A DNA stretch of 64,000 bases. It comes from Paraburkholderia antibiotica. GTDB taxonomy: Bacteria > Pseudomonadota > Gammaproteobacteria > Burkholderiales > Burkholderiaceae. The notes below the pieces were generated by a model that worked only from the letters and a program-made list of their open reading frames with translations, was not told the origin of the DNA and searched no databases. The position numbers and the translations under genes are program-made. Location of the stretch: assembly GCF_012927125.1 (NCBI RefSeq), contig NZ_JABBFZ010000001.1, positions 372,001-436,000 of the forward strand. The letters run 5' to 3'. Of this stretch, positions 8,930 to 18,275 are shown piece by piece (the first letter of the stretch is position 1; each line of letters opens with the position of its first letter).

Positions 8930-9910
8930 ATGCTTGTCCCACCGACGCCCAGCAACGAAAGCGCCCGCCTCGACGGATTGCAGGCGCTGCGTATCCTCGA
9001 CACGTCGCCGGAAGAGCGCTTCGATCGTTTGACCCGACTCGCGCGGCGGCTTTTTGGCGTGCCGATTGCCGTCGTGAGTCTCATCGATGCGAACCGGCAG
9101 TGGTTCAAATCGTGCATGGGGCTGGATGCGAGCGAGACCTCGCGCGACGTGTCGTTCTGCGCGCACGCGATTCTCGGCGACGACATTCTGATGGTGCCCG
9201 ACACGCTCGCCGACGAGCGCTTTCACGACAACCCGTTCGTCACCGACGAGCCGAAAATCCGCTTCTACGCAGGCTGTCCGTTGACGGTCACGAATGGCAG
9301 CAAGGTCGGCACGCTGTGCCTGATCGATACGAAACCGCGCCTGCTCGATCCCGAGGACCGCGCATTGCTGCGCGATCTCGCAGGCATGGCCGAACAGGAA
9401 CTCGCGGCGATCCAGCTCGCGACGCTCGACGAACTCACGCAGCTGTCGAACCGGCGCGGCTTCGAAGTGCTTGCGCAGCATGCGCTGGGTGTCTGCAAGC
9501 GGATGGATAAACCGGCGTCGCTGCTGTTCTTCGATCTGAACGACTTCAAGCAGATTAACGACACGCTGGGGCACGCGGAGGGCGACCGCGCGTTGCAGTC
9601 CTTCGCCGAGGTGTTGCGCACCGCGCTGCGCGAGAGCGACGTGATCGGGCGGCTCGGCGGCGACGAATTCGTCGTGCTGCTGACCGGCGCGAGCAGTCTG
9701 GAGACGCACGAGGTAACGCAGCGTCTCGCGCATCTGCTCGATGCGCGCAATGCCGAGCAACTGCGCGGTTATCAGATTCGCTTCAGCGTCGGGCACGTGT
9801 CGTACGAACCGGCGCGGCACGACACGATCGCCGAACTGCTCGCGGCGGCCGACGCGGCGATGTACAGCCACAAGCAGGCATCGAAGGCGCGCGCCGCGCA
9901 GCGCCGGTGA
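8930..9910 (+). CDS. GAF-domain diguanylate cyclase
   Basis: 326 residues, no membrane segment. Residues about 20-155 form a GAF domain of the type with VSLIDANRQWFKS and SFCAHAI. Residues about 160-320 form a GGDEF domain with an intact active site (RLGGDEFVVLL) and an upstream RxxD inhibitory site (RESD, five residues before GGDEF). It is therefore expected to make cyclic di-GMP from GTP, with product inhibition and a soluble signal sensed by GAF; the ligand is unknown. No EAL domain. Confidence 0.92.
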   Translation: MLVPPTPSNESARLDGLQALRILDTSPEERFDRLTRLARRLFGVPIAVVSLIDANRQWFKSCMGLDASETSRDVSFCAHAILGDDILMVPDTLADERFHDNPFVTDEPKIRFYAGCPLTVTNGSKVGTLCLIDTKPRLLDPEDRALLRDLAGMAEQELAAIQLATLDELTQLSNRRGFEVLAQHALGVCKRMDKPASLLFFDLNDFKQINDTLGHAEGDRALQSFAEVLRTALRESDVIGRLGGDEFVVLLTGASSLETHEVTQRLAHLLDARNAEQLRGYQIRFSVGHVSYEPARHDTIAELLAAADAAMYSHKQASKARAAQRR

Positions 9911-10117
9911 GTGGTGTTGCATTGGGGCGCTGCATGGGTCGCTGAACGACGCGCTCGTGAAGCGATCGATGCTTCGCTCAAACACAACCTGAACAGCGCA
10001 GATGCAACGGCAAACACAGCGCAAACACAGCGCCACGCGATAGCTTGCCGCCTGCGCGCGCGGCATAATTACAGACCGTTGCCCACGCGCGTTGCGCATT
10101 TTTTCCGAAAGCCACCG

Positions 10118-10618
10118 ATGACTGATTCTCAGCACACCGCCGCCGCGCGGCTCGCCCAACTCGAATGGCGCTGGAAGCCGTTCGTCGACCTTTCGAGCTT
10201 CGAAGTCTATGACATGCTGGCCGCGCGTAGCGCGGTGTTCGTTATCGAACAGAACTGCCTGTATGGCGATATCGATGGGCTCGACGTGCAGGCCTGGCAT
10301 CTTCTCGCGTATGGCGCGGGCGAAAATGCCGCGCTGCCGCCGCTCGCCGGCTATCTGCGCGTGCTGTTGCCGGACGCGGAGGATACGGACGTGCGGATTG
10401 GCCGGGTGCTGACGACCGCGCCGTTTCGCGGCATCGGTCTGGGCAACGCGATGCTCGCGCGCGCGATCGCGCAGATCCGCGAGCAGTGGCCCGCTACGCC
10501 GATCCGTCTGCACGCGCAGGCGCATCTGCAGGGATTCTATGGCGCGTTCGGTTTCGAGCCGGTCGGCGAGATTCACGACGAGGACGGCATCCCGCACGTG
10601 TGGATGCGTTCGCTCTGA
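10118..10618 (+). CDS. GNAT N-acetyltransferase, ElaA family
   Basis: 166 residues. Carries the ElaA hallmark RSAVFVIEQNCLYGDIDGLD and the acetyl-CoA site RVLTTAPFRGIGLGNAML, then HAQAHLQGFYGAFGFEPVG. It transfers an acetyl group to an unknown small substrate or protein. ATG at 10118 puts the conserved WRWKPFVDL close to the N-terminus; a longer in-frame reading upstream is rejected because its sequence is not conserved-looking. Confidence 0.85.
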   Translation: MTDSQHTAAARLAQLEWRWKPFVDLSSFEVYDMLAARSAVFVIEQNCLYGDIDGLDVQAWHLLAYGAGENAALPPLAGYLRVLLPDAEDTDVRIGRVLTTAPFRGIGLGNAMLARAIAQIREQWPATPIRLHAQAHLQGFYGAFGFEPVGEIHDEDGIPHVWMRSL

Positions 10619-10840
10619 GCGAACGGATGGGGCAGCGGAGGAGGCGGCTTTTCGCACGCGCATGTTCGCGTGCGCGCATGTCGATACACGTGAACGAAGC
10701 GCCGTTTATCAGCGCTTCGAAGCGGGCATAGCCTTCGCGAGGCATTCGCTCTGTCGCGCTTGCCGGCGTGTCGTCTGCCGCATTACGCCTGCACCACGCC
10801 GTTCAGCCGCGTTTTAAATCTGGCGTTCGTCGGTCGTCGC

Positions 10841-11728
10841 TTACCGATGCCCACGCGCAGTCGTCGAAGACGACGCAGGCGCGATCCCGCGCGCCGCTTT
10901 CGTGCGTCGCTCGGCCCGCAAGCGTCCGCGTGCCGACAGTCGCATCCAGTGGCGCAGCGCGATCAGCGCGCCGATCACGCTCATCATCGAACCCGGAATC
11001 CACAGCAGCAGCCCGCCGATCTGTTGATCGCGCATCGGGCTCAGCCACGTGAACGCGCGCCCGCAGATCGAATAGATCGGATACAGCTCGTGCGGCGTGA
11101 AGAAGATGAACGCGCCAAGGATGATCTGTGGCGGGATCGCGGCGATTACCACCAGCACGCGCTTGCCCGGCGACAGACGCGCGGGCGGCGCGGGGCGCGG
11201 ATCGAGCACGAGCCACCAGAACAGCAGACCGTCGATCACCATGCTCCAGTTCATCACGCGATAGAGCCGCCAGTCGAGCATCGCGACGAAGTGAATCGGC
11301 GACATCAACCAGAAGTAGATCAGCCCGACGAACAGCGTGACCGCGACGACCGGATGCATGACGACGTCGAGCACCTTGCGCACGAGCGGCATCTGCAGCG
11401 CGGGCCGCACGAAGCGCTGCCGCCAGCGCAGCGGAATGCCGGCGCGCAGCGCCGCGCCCGGATACGACAGCGCGATGAAGAACGGCCCGAGGTGATGCAG
11501 CACCAGATGCTGCAGACGATGCATGAAGAACTCATGCTCGAAGAAATAATCGAGCCGCGTATGCAGCACCACGTACAGCGCGATCAGCCCGAACCAGAAC
11601 GACAGTTGTCGCGCGAACGACAGCCGCGCCTTGCGCGCCCCGCGCACGAACAGGATCGCGGGGATCAGCAACGCGATCACGACGGTCGGCGAAAACTCCC
11701 AGGGATCGAGCCAGTAGAGCAGGTTCAT
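10841..11728 (-). CDS. ctaG: Cytochrome c oxidase assembly factor, CtaG (caa3) type
   Basis: 295 residues with about seven hydrophobic helices, so an integral inner-membrane protein. Features of the caa3_CtaG family are histidine/phenylalanine-rich helix ends (HEFFMHRLQHLVLHHLGPF) and the RDQQIGGLLLWIPG segment. The family supports copper insertion into heme-copper oxidases. It is last in a minus-strand cluster after a Sco-like protein and a PCuAC chaperone, which supports the copper role. The C-terminal 35 residues are basic and Ala-rich. Confidence 0.85.
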   Translation of the reverse strand: MNLLYWLDPWEFSPTVVIALLIPAILFVRGARKARLSFARQLSFWFGLIALYVVLHTRLDYFFEHEFFMHRLQHLVLHHLGPFFIALSYPGAALRAGIPLRWRQRFVRPALQMPLVRKVLDVVMHPVVAVTLFVGLIYFWLMSPIHFVAMLDWRLYRVMNWSMVIDGLLFWWLVLDPRPAPPARLSPGKRVLVVIAAIPPQIILGAFIFFTPHELYPIYSICGRAFTWLSPMRDQQIGGLLLWIPGSMMSVIGALIALRHWMRLSARGRLRAERRTKAARGIAPASSSTTARGHR

Positions 11729-11772
11729 GACGATCGGGATGTCGGTGGCGCGGGGTGTCGGGTACTTTGGGG

Positions 11773-12240
11773 TTACTTCGTTTGAGCCGGCGACTTGACC
11801 GCGAACGGTGTGGTCAGCGTTTCGCCGTCGGAGAACTTCAGCGTCAGATGCACGGTGTCGCCTGGCGCGACCTTGTGCTTCGCGTCCTCGAGCATCACGT
11901 GATAGCCGCCCGGCGCGATCGCGACCTGGCCGTGCGCGGGCACCGTCAGCTTGTCGACCATCACCATCTTCTGCGACGAGCCGTTCGAAACGGTCTGATG
12001 CAGCATCGCGTCACCGTAGTCGTCGCTCGAGATGTCGACGAGATCGACCGGTTTGTCGCTCGCATTGACGAGCGTCGCGTAGCCGGCCGCGGGCAGGTTG
12101 TTCGGCAGCCAGCGCACCCAGGCGTCCTTGACGCTGATTGCGTGGGCATCGGCCGCATGCGCAGCCGACGTAAAGCCGAGACCGAGCGACAGCGCGATTG
12201 TGCCGGCGAGGGAAGCGAACGTTTTGAGCTTGATCGTCAT
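11773..12240 (-). CDS. Periplasmic copper chaperone PCu(A)C
   Basis: 155 residues with an N-terminal signal peptide ending in AAHA|AD. The Cu(I)-binding pattern H-x10-M-x21-H-x-M is exact, running from MLHQT through QKMVM to GYHVM. The family carries Cu(I) in the periplasm to Sco proteins or the CuA site of cytochrome oxidase. It lies 28 bp after the sco gene and 44 bp before ctaG on the same strand, so an operon is likely. Confidence 0.93.
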   Translation of the reverse strand: MTIKLKTFASLAGTIALSLGLGFTSAAHAADAHAISVKDAWVRWLPNNLPAAGYATLVNASDKPVDLVDISSDDYGDAMLHQTVSNGSSQKMVMVDKLTVPAHGQVAIAPGGYHVMLEDAKHKVAPGDTVHLTLKFSDGETLTTPFAVKSPAQTK

Positions 12241-12268
12241 GATGGAATTGAAGTGAGAGGGACCGGAA

Positions 12269-13060
12269 TCAGGATGAGGCATCGATAATGCGGCGCAGGT
12301 CCTGTGCGATCGCATCGGGCGTGTCGTGATCGGTGGCGAGCAGGCGTGCGCGGCCCCGGCTGTCGAACACGTAGACGGCGGAACTGTGCGTGACTTCGTA
12401 ATTGCCGCGCGGGTCGCGTTTCTCCATCTGATAGGCCACGCGATAACGCTTGGCGAGCGACTCGATCTGCCGGTCGGTGCCGGTCAGTCCCTCGGCGTGC
12501 TGGGCGTCGAAGGCGCCGACGTAGTCGTGCAAAGCCTGTGGCGTGTCGCGCGCGGGATCGACGGTGATGAACAGGATATGCACTTTCTGCGCGTCGGGGC
12601 CGAGTTTGCCGAGCACCTGCATCAGGCGGCCCATCGTTTCAGGGCAGACGTCCGGGCAGTGCGTGTAGCCGAAGTAGACGAGCGACGCGCGGCCCTTGAA
12701 GTGATCGGCGGTGACGGGGCGGCCGTCGTCGGCGGTCAGCGTGAACGACAGGTCGGGCAGGTGACCGGTTACGTTGGTCAACTGCCACGGTTCGGCGTGC
12801 TGCGTGCAGCCGCTTAACGTGCCTAATGTGGCTAAGGTGCTTAATGCGGCAGTAAGCGCAACCAGCGTGCCGAGCGCCTTGCGTGCAGCAAACCGATGCG
12901 CAAAACCGTACGCGACCCGGCGTGCCAATCCTCGCGTGAACCGCCGCAGCCATGAGCGGCTGGCGTTCGATTGCGGGCGACGACGGGTCGTGAAGATCGG
13001 GAACAAAACAGGGTTCAATAACTCGATTGAAGAGCGGGCGATGCGATTGAGCGATAGCAT
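12269..13060 (-). CDS. SCO1/SenC-family copper metallochaperone (lipoprotein)
   Basis: 263 residues from the ATG at 13060. A hydrophobic segment ends in a lipobox LSGC near residue 85, followed by the thioredoxin-like Sco domain with metal-binding CPDVC (in THCPDVCPETM) and a conserved His (YEVTHSSAVY). Sco delivers copper and manages thiols for the CuA centre of cytochrome oxidase. About 60 residues precede the signal segment, more than usual, so the true start may be internal; a GAGG about 13 bp before ATG 13060 is the best signal found. First gene of the sco-PCuAC-ctaG cluster. Confidence 0.88.
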   Translation of the reverse strand: MLSLNRIARSSIELLNPVLFPIFTTRRRPQSNASRSWLRRFTRGLARRVAYGFAHRFAARKALGTLVALTAALSTLATLGTLSGCTQHAEPWQLTNVTGHLPDLSFTLTADDGRPVTADHFKGRASLVYFGYTHCPDVCPETMGRLMQVLGKLGPDAQKVHILFITVDPARDTPQALHDYVGAFDAQHAEGLTGTDRQIESLAKRYRVAYQMEKRDPRGNYEVTHSSAVYVFDSRGRARLLATDHDTPDAIAQDLRRIIDASS

Positions 13061-13349
13061 GCAACGATGACCTCGGACGGTAACCATCCGCGTGGCAGCG
13101 ACTGTAGCGCAATTTCGCCGCGCGCGTCGCTGAGCGCCCCGGGCGCGCGGTTTGCGGGGCAATTTGCCGCAGGCGGTCGAAAGCCGTCTGAAGTGCGATT
13201 GTTCTGTTTTTGAACGCAATCGGTGCGATGAGGCGAGCGCAGTGCCCGCCAGGCTTGAGGCCCGGCTTACTTTCTCGAAAAATTGATGGATGCGCGGTAA
13301 GATGCGCACACTTTTCCGGCCGCAGAAGGCTGAAAGGCGAACCCAGGCA

Positions 13350-14099
13350 ATGCAAGCACTTCCGGCTGTTCTGTCTCCGAGCGAGACGGCATTTTTCTTC
13401 GATTTCGACGGCACGCTCGTCGAACTCGCGCCCACGCCGGACGGCGTGCTGGTGCAACCGCGCGTGATCGAGCTGCTGCGCGAGCTGCGCAGTCTGACGA
13501 ATGGCGCGGTCGCGGTGGTGTCAGGGCGCGGCATCGACAGCATCGACAGTTTTCTCGGCATGCCCGATCTGCCGGTGGCTGGTCTGCACGGCGCCGAGCG
13601 CCGCGATGCGAACGGCGACACGCAGCGCGTCGGCTTTAACGACGAGCGGCTGCTGCGCATGGAGCAGGTGCTCGCGCAGGTCGTCAACGAACACCCGGGC
13701 ATGCTGCTCGAGATCAAGGGCGCCGCGCTCGCGATGCACTATCGCAATGCGCCGGACCGCGAGCCGATCGCGCGCGAGGCGACCGAGCGGCTCGTCGCCG
13801 AGTATCCGGGCTCCTATGTGCTGCAGCCGGGCAAGATGGTCTATGAGATCAAACCGAAGGACGTCGACAAGGGCCGCGCCACGCGCGCGTTTCTCGACGA
13901 GTTGCCGTTCACCGGCCGCACACCGGTTTTTGCCGGCGACGATCTGACCGACGAGAAGGGCTTCGCGGTCGTCAACGAGCGCGGCGGCCTGTCGATCAAG
14001 GTCGGCGCGGGCGAGACGATGGCGCATACGCGTGTCGAATCGGTGAGCGCGCTGCTCGACTGGCTCGAGACGATTGTCGCGGCGGCGCGCGCCGCGTGA
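13350..14099 (+). CDS. otsB: Trehalose-6-phosphate phosphatase
   Basis: 249 residues, HAD superfamily. Motif I FDFDGTLVE (nucleophile Asp), motif II VVSGRG, and the C-terminal metal site FAGDDLTDEKGF are intact. It removes phosphate from trehalose 6-phosphate, the second step of the OtsAB pathway. It precedes otsA by 55 bp in the same direction, so an operon. ATG at 13350 gives the typical MQALPAVLSPSETAFFFDFDGT start; an upstream ATG at 13290 adds 20 basic residues not expected in the family. Confidence 0.95.
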   Translation: MQALPAVLSPSETAFFFDFDGTLVELAPTPDGVLVQPRVIELLRELRSLTNGAVAVVSGRGIDSIDSFLGMPDLPVAGLHGAERRDANGDTQRVGFNDERLLRMEQVLAQVVNEHPGMLLEIKGAALAMHYRNAPDREPIAREATERLVAEYPGSYVLQPGKMVYEIKPKDVDKGRATRAFLDELPFTGRTPVFAGDDLTDEKGFAVVNERGGLSIKVGAGETMAHTRVESVSALLDWLETIVAAARAA

Positions 14100-14154
14100 T
14101 GCCGGTGCCGCATCGCTCAACGAAAACAACATACTGCATCGGGAATCGCGCTTC

Positions 14155-15612
14155 ATGAGCCGACTGATCATTGTTTCGAACCGGGTTGCGCCGATCTCGG
14201 AGGGCGGCCCGGCGGCGGGCGGTCTGGCGGTCGGCGTGTACGACGCGCTGAAAGAGACCGGCGGCATGTGGTTCGGCTGGAGCGGCGACGTGCTGAGTTC
14301 GGGCCAGCCGCAGATCAAGGTCGAGGAACGGGGGCCCGTGACCTTCGCGACCGTGCCGCTGATGCGCCGCGATTACGATCAGTACTACCGCGGTTTCTCG
14401 AACGCGACGCTGTGGCCGGCGTTCCACTATCGCTCCGATCTGCTGCACTACGACCGGCATGACTTCGGCGGCTACTGCCGGGTGAACGCGTGGCTCGCGC
14501 AGCAACTCGTGCCGCTGCTGCGCGACGACGACGTGATCTGGGTGCACGACTATCACCTGATTCCGTTTGCGCAGGCGCTGCGGGCATCCGGCGTGAAGAA
14601 TCGCATCGGCTTTTTCCTGCACATTCCGTTTCCGGCCTCGCAGGTGCTGCTGGCCGTGCCGCCGCATCGCGAACTCGTCGAGGCGCTGTGTTCGTTCGAT
14701 CTGCTCGGCTTCCAGACGGGCCCCGATCTGCGCGCGTTCTGCGACTACATCGTCAACGAGGCGGGCGGCACGATCGAAGCGGCGACGAACGGCCCGCTCA
14801 CCGTGCAGGCGTTCGGCCGCACGTTGCGAGCCGCCGCGTATCCGATTGGCGTCTATCCCGACGAGATCGCCGAGCTCGCGAAAGCGGGCGAGCGCGGCAA
14901 ACCGGTGCGCACGATGAAGGCGACGCTGCATTCGCGCAAGCTGATCATGAGCGTCGACCGGCTCGATTATTCGAAGGGACTGGTCGAGCGGTTCCGCGCG
15001 TTCGAACGCCTGCTCGAACACACTGCCGCGTTGCGCAACAAGGTGTCGTTCCTGCAGATCGCACCGCCCACGCGCGCCGATCTGCACGCGTATCAGGACA
15101 TCCGGCTGCAGCTCGAGAGCGAGTCGGGGCGTATCAATGGCCGCTTCGCCGAGCTCGACTGGACGCCGATTCTGTACATCCACAAGCAGTACGAGCGCTC
15201 GGTGCTGGCGGCGCTGTTCCGCACCGCGCACGTCGGTTACGTGACGCCGTTGCGCGACGGCATGAATCTCGTCGCGAAGGAGTACGTGTCGGCGCAGAAT
15301 CCGGACGATCCGGGCGTGCTGGTGCTGTCGCGCTTTGCCGGCGCGGCGCAGGAGCTGGAGGGTGCGCTGATCGTCAATCCGGTCGATATCGACGGGATGG
15401 CCGAGGCGCTCGCGCAGGCGCTCGCGATGCCGCTCGTCGAGCGTCAGGCGCGCTATCGGGACATGATGGCGCAACTGCGCGAGAACAATGTGTCGGTCTG
15501 GCGCGATAACTTCATGCGCGATCTGCAGAACGTCGAGGGTGCGAAGGGCGTCCGAGCTGGTAAGGCGGCGGTCGCGCGGAAGCGGGCGGGGCGCGTGAGC
15601 GTGGCGGGTTAG
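14155..15612 (+). CDS. otsA: Alpha,alpha-trehalose-phosphate synthase
   Basis: 485 residues, GT20 family. Joins UDP-glucose and glucose 6-phosphate to make trehalose 6-phosphate. Visible motifs: N-terminal [12 protein letters not shown] and [25 protein letters not shown], the donor-site [10 protein letters not shown], and the C-terminal [15 protein letters not shown]. The last 25 residues are a basic Ala/Arg-rich tail. ATG 14155 begins directly with the conserved strand. Product is an osmo- and stress-protectant. Confidence 0.97.
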   Translation: MSRLIIVSNRVAPISEGGPAAGGLAVGVYDALKETGGMWFGWSGDVLSSGQPQIKVEERGPVTFATVPLMRRDYDQYYRGFSNATLWPAFHYRSDLLHYDRHDFGGYCRVNAWLAQQLVPLLRDDDVIWVHDYHLIPFAQALRASGVKNRIGFFLHIPFPASQVLLAVPPHRELVEALCSFDLLGFQTGPDLRAFCDYIVNEAGGTIEAATNGPLTVQAFGRTLRAAAYPIGVYPDEIAELAKAGERGKPVRTMKATLHSRKLIMSVDRLDYSKGLVERFRAFERLLEHTAALRNKVSFLQIAPPTRADLHAYQDIRLQLESESGRINGRFAELDWTPILYIHKQYERSVLAALFRTAHVGYVTPLRDGMNLVAKEYVSAQNPDDPGVLVLSRFAGAAQELEGALIVNPVDIDGMAEALAQALAMPLVERQARYRDMMAQLRENNVSVWRDNFMRDLQNVEGAKGVRAGKAAVARKRAGRVSVAG

Positions 15613-15655
15613 GCCGCGTGGGTTAGGCCGTGTTAAAGGCGAAAGTAACAAGGCA

Positions 15656-15685
15656 CAAAAAAGCCGCTCCATGGAGCGGCTTTTT
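15656..15685. terminator. Bidirectional terminator between otsA and the ABC exporter
   Basis: Palindrome AGCCGCTCC/GGAGCGGCT flanked by A6 and T5. It serves the converging otsBA unit and the minus-strand ABC gene. Confidence 0.9.
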
Positions 15686-15746
15686 CGCGGGTGCCGTGGC
15701 GGCGCGCCGGCAACCTATGGGGCCATAGGGCGCACAGCCCTGTAGG

Positions 15747-17573
15747 TCAGGCCACGTGCTGTTCGTCGATCTTCTTGCCGCCGATATGCAGCGTCTGGCC
15801 CTTGCCGTACTGCTTCGCGAGCAGGTCGCGATAGAGACCCGGGCGCTGGCGCAGTTCTTCCGGCGAGCCGTCGTCGATAACCTTGCCCGCGCTCATCACG
15901 ATGATCCGGTCGAAGTTGTTCAGCGTCGACAGTCGGTGCGCGATCGCGATCACCGTGCGGCCGACCATCAGCCGGTCGAGCGCCTTCTGGATCGCTTCTT
16001 CCGACGCGCTGTCGAGCGCGGACGTGGCTTCGTCGAGCAGCAGGATGGGTGCGTTCTTCAGGATCGCGCGCGCGATCGCGATGCGCTGACGCTGACCGCC
16101 CGACAGCTTCACGCCGCGATCGCCGACGATCGTGTCGTAGCCTTCCGGCATTGCCTCGATAAAGTCCGAGCAGCGTGCCTCGCGCGCGGCGGCGAGCACT
16201 TCCTCGCGGCTCGCCTCGGGGCGGCCGTAGGCGATGTTCTCGTACACCGAGCGATGGAACAGCGAGATATCTTGCGGCACCAGCGCGATGGTATGGCGCA
16301 GGCTGTCCTGCGTGATCGACGCGATGTCCTGGCCGTCAATCCTGATCGCGCCGCCCTGGGTTTCGTAGAAACGCTGCAGCAGCGCGAGCACCGTCGATTT
16401 GCCGGCGCCCGATTTGCCGATCAGGCCGACGCGCTGACCGGGTTCGATATTCAGGTCGAAGTGATCGAGAATCGCGCGGCGGCGCGGATAGGCGAAGGTG
16501 ACGCTTTCGAACGTGACGCGGCCGCCTTGCGGCACGAGTTCGGTCGCGTCGTCGCGATCGGGCATGCCGTGCGGTTCGAGCAGCGTGCGCACCGCTTCCG
16601 CGAGTCGCGCGACGTGCTGCGTGACGTCGACGAGCGCAACGGCGAGATCGCGCGTGCCGTGCAGGATCGTGAAGCCGAGCGAGCTGACGAGCACGATGTC
16701 GCCGGAGGTTGCGCGACCCTGGTCCCACAGCCACAGCGCCCAGCCGAGCAAACCGGCCGACAGCAGCGCGGTGATCACCGCGTGCAGCAGCCGCAGCTTC
16801 TCCAGATACAGAAGACTCTGTTGACGCGCATCCATCTCCGACTTGACCGTCGCGGCAAAGCGGTTCTGTTCGCGGAAGGTCATGCCGAACGCGCGCACGA
16901 GGCTCATGTTGCTGATCACGTCGACGAGCTCGCCGTCCACCGACGCCGCCTTGGTCGCGAACGTATGGTGGCGCGCGGAGCCGCGGCCCGCGAGCTTGTA
17001 CAGCACCACCGACAGGATCGCCGAGCACAGCATCAGGCCGAGCGCCATCAACGGATTCACCGAAACGATCATCACGATCGCGCCGAGCACCGCGATGCAG
17101 GGCGGCAGCACGTTCCACGCGGTGGTGTTTTCGGCGGTATAGACGGCGTTCGAGGTGGCGGTGATCCGGCTGGCCAGCATGCCGGGCTGTTTTTCCGCGT
17201 AGTAGGTCGGCGAGTGGCCGCTCAGATACTGGAAGAGGTCGCGCCGCAGGTCGCCCGTCACGGCGACGAACGTGTGCGCGGCGACCCAGCCGCCAACCCG
17301 CCACAGCAGGTTGTCCGCAGCGATCAGGCCGACGAGGATCGCGAACGCTCCCCACAGCGGCCCGGGATGATGCCGGCCGCCGGCCAGCACGTCGATCAGA
17401 TGCTTGATCGCGTATTGCGAAGCGAGCGCACAGCCCACGGCCGCGAACACGCTGCACAGCACGATCGCATGCGCGAGCGGATGGCGGCGGATAAAGCGGA
17501 AGAGAAACGCAAGCGGCCGGTGCGCATAGCTCGCGAGCTTTGCGTTCTGGGCGTTACGCTGGGCGATGGTCAA
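15747..17573 (-). CDS. ABC exporter, fused membrane and ATPase domains
   Basis: About 608 residues. Six hydrophobic helices precede an ATPase with Walker A GLIGKSGAGKST, signature LSGGQRQRIAIARAI, Walker B ILLLDEATSALD and switch IAHRLST. This is the MsbA/multidrug half-transporter architecture, which works as a dimer; the substrate is unknown. No ATG is well placed: the TTG at 17573 (LTIAQRN) puts the first helix at the usual distance and follows GGAACAC. Longer readings back to 17831 give sequence without family features. Confidence 0.88.
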   Translation of the reverse strand: MTIAQRNAQNAKLASYAHRPLAFLFRFIRRHPLAHAIVLCSVFAAVGCALASQYAIKHLIDVLAGGRHHPGPLWGAFAILVGLIAADNLLWRVGGWVAAHTFVAVTGDLRRDLFQYLSGHSPTYYAEKQPGMLASRITATSNAVYTAENTTAWNVLPPCIAVLGAIVMIVSVNPLMALGLMLCSAILSVVLYKLAGRGSARHHTFATKAASVDGELVDVISNMSLVRAFGMTFREQNRFAATVKSEMDARQQSLLYLEKLRLLHAVITALLSAGLLGWALWLWDQGRATSGDIVLVSSLGFTILHGTRDLAVALVDVTQHVARLAEAVRTLLEPHGMPDRDDATELVPQGGRVTFESVTFAYPRRRAILDHFDLNIEPGQRVGLIGKSGAGKSTVLALLQRFYETQGGAIRIDGQDIASITQDSLRHTIALVPQDISLFHRSVYENIAYGRPEASREEVLAAAREARCSDFIEAMPEGYDTIVGDRGVKLSGGQRQRIAIARAILKNAPILLLDEATSALDSASEEAIQKALDRLMVGRTVIAIAHRLSTLNNFDRIIVMSAGKVIDDGSPEELRQRPGLYRDLLAKQYGKGQTLHIGGKKIDEQHVA

Positions 17574-18275
17574 GTGTTCCAATTGAGCTGAGGTCGATGT
17601 GTTGCGGGTTGTGCATGCAATGCGCGGGCCACGCGGAAAAGCATGGCGCTCCGCGAAGCCGATGCTTCGCATTGTAAACATGCAAAGACGATTGCGCCCT
17701 GTGAATCCGGGCCTTTGGCGCGATTGATTCGCGATGGACTGCCGCGCTCCGCTCTGTCTCGACACGCCGGTTGCCCAACGGTTCACGCAGAAAGCGACAA
17801 ATTTCGAGATATAATTACAGATTGCATTCAACTGTGCTGCGACAATTTTTCAATTGCTGCTGCAAAATTGATGTAGTAGAGCTTTCAGATACTGTCCGCC
17901 GTGACTGGCCGAACCCCTGTTACCACTCTAAAACTGTCTTATAAAACAGGGGTTTGCAAAGTGTTTCGCGTTTGTAACAACGTAAAGACTTTGAAATGTC
18001 GCAATGCGGCAAGAATCCGGGCATCGATAATGCGTGCTCATTAGCCCGGCAAATTTTCTGACAGTTTGTCAACGTAGGTGCCCCATGCGCGTTTACTCGC
18101 ACATGCGCAGACGCTGATGCACTGGTCTGGGCTCGTTACCCAAGCGATCCATCGCAGGATTTCTCGAAAGAATCAGGCCCTCGCCGGCTTATCCGGCCAG
18201 ACTGCCCTGGCGAGCAAGCGAGTCGCTTTTTCCAAACGCAGTACTTTTGCCTGATTTTTACTAGGAGTCGTCATT
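17574..18275. other. Long divergent intergenic region with several inverted repeats (702 bp)
   Basis: No gene found. AT-richer than its surroundings between about 17780 and 18060. It holds a 10-bp inverted repeat AACCCCTGTT/AACAGGGGTT (17912-17921 and 17945-17954), a compound hairpin CCGGGC...TAATG/CATTA...GCCCGG (18017-18049), and GCCGG/CCGGC near 18185. A clear AGGAG ribosome site precedes the glycosyltransferase start. The promoters for both flanking genes must lie here, but no confident -35/-10 pair was picked. Confidence 0.6.
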
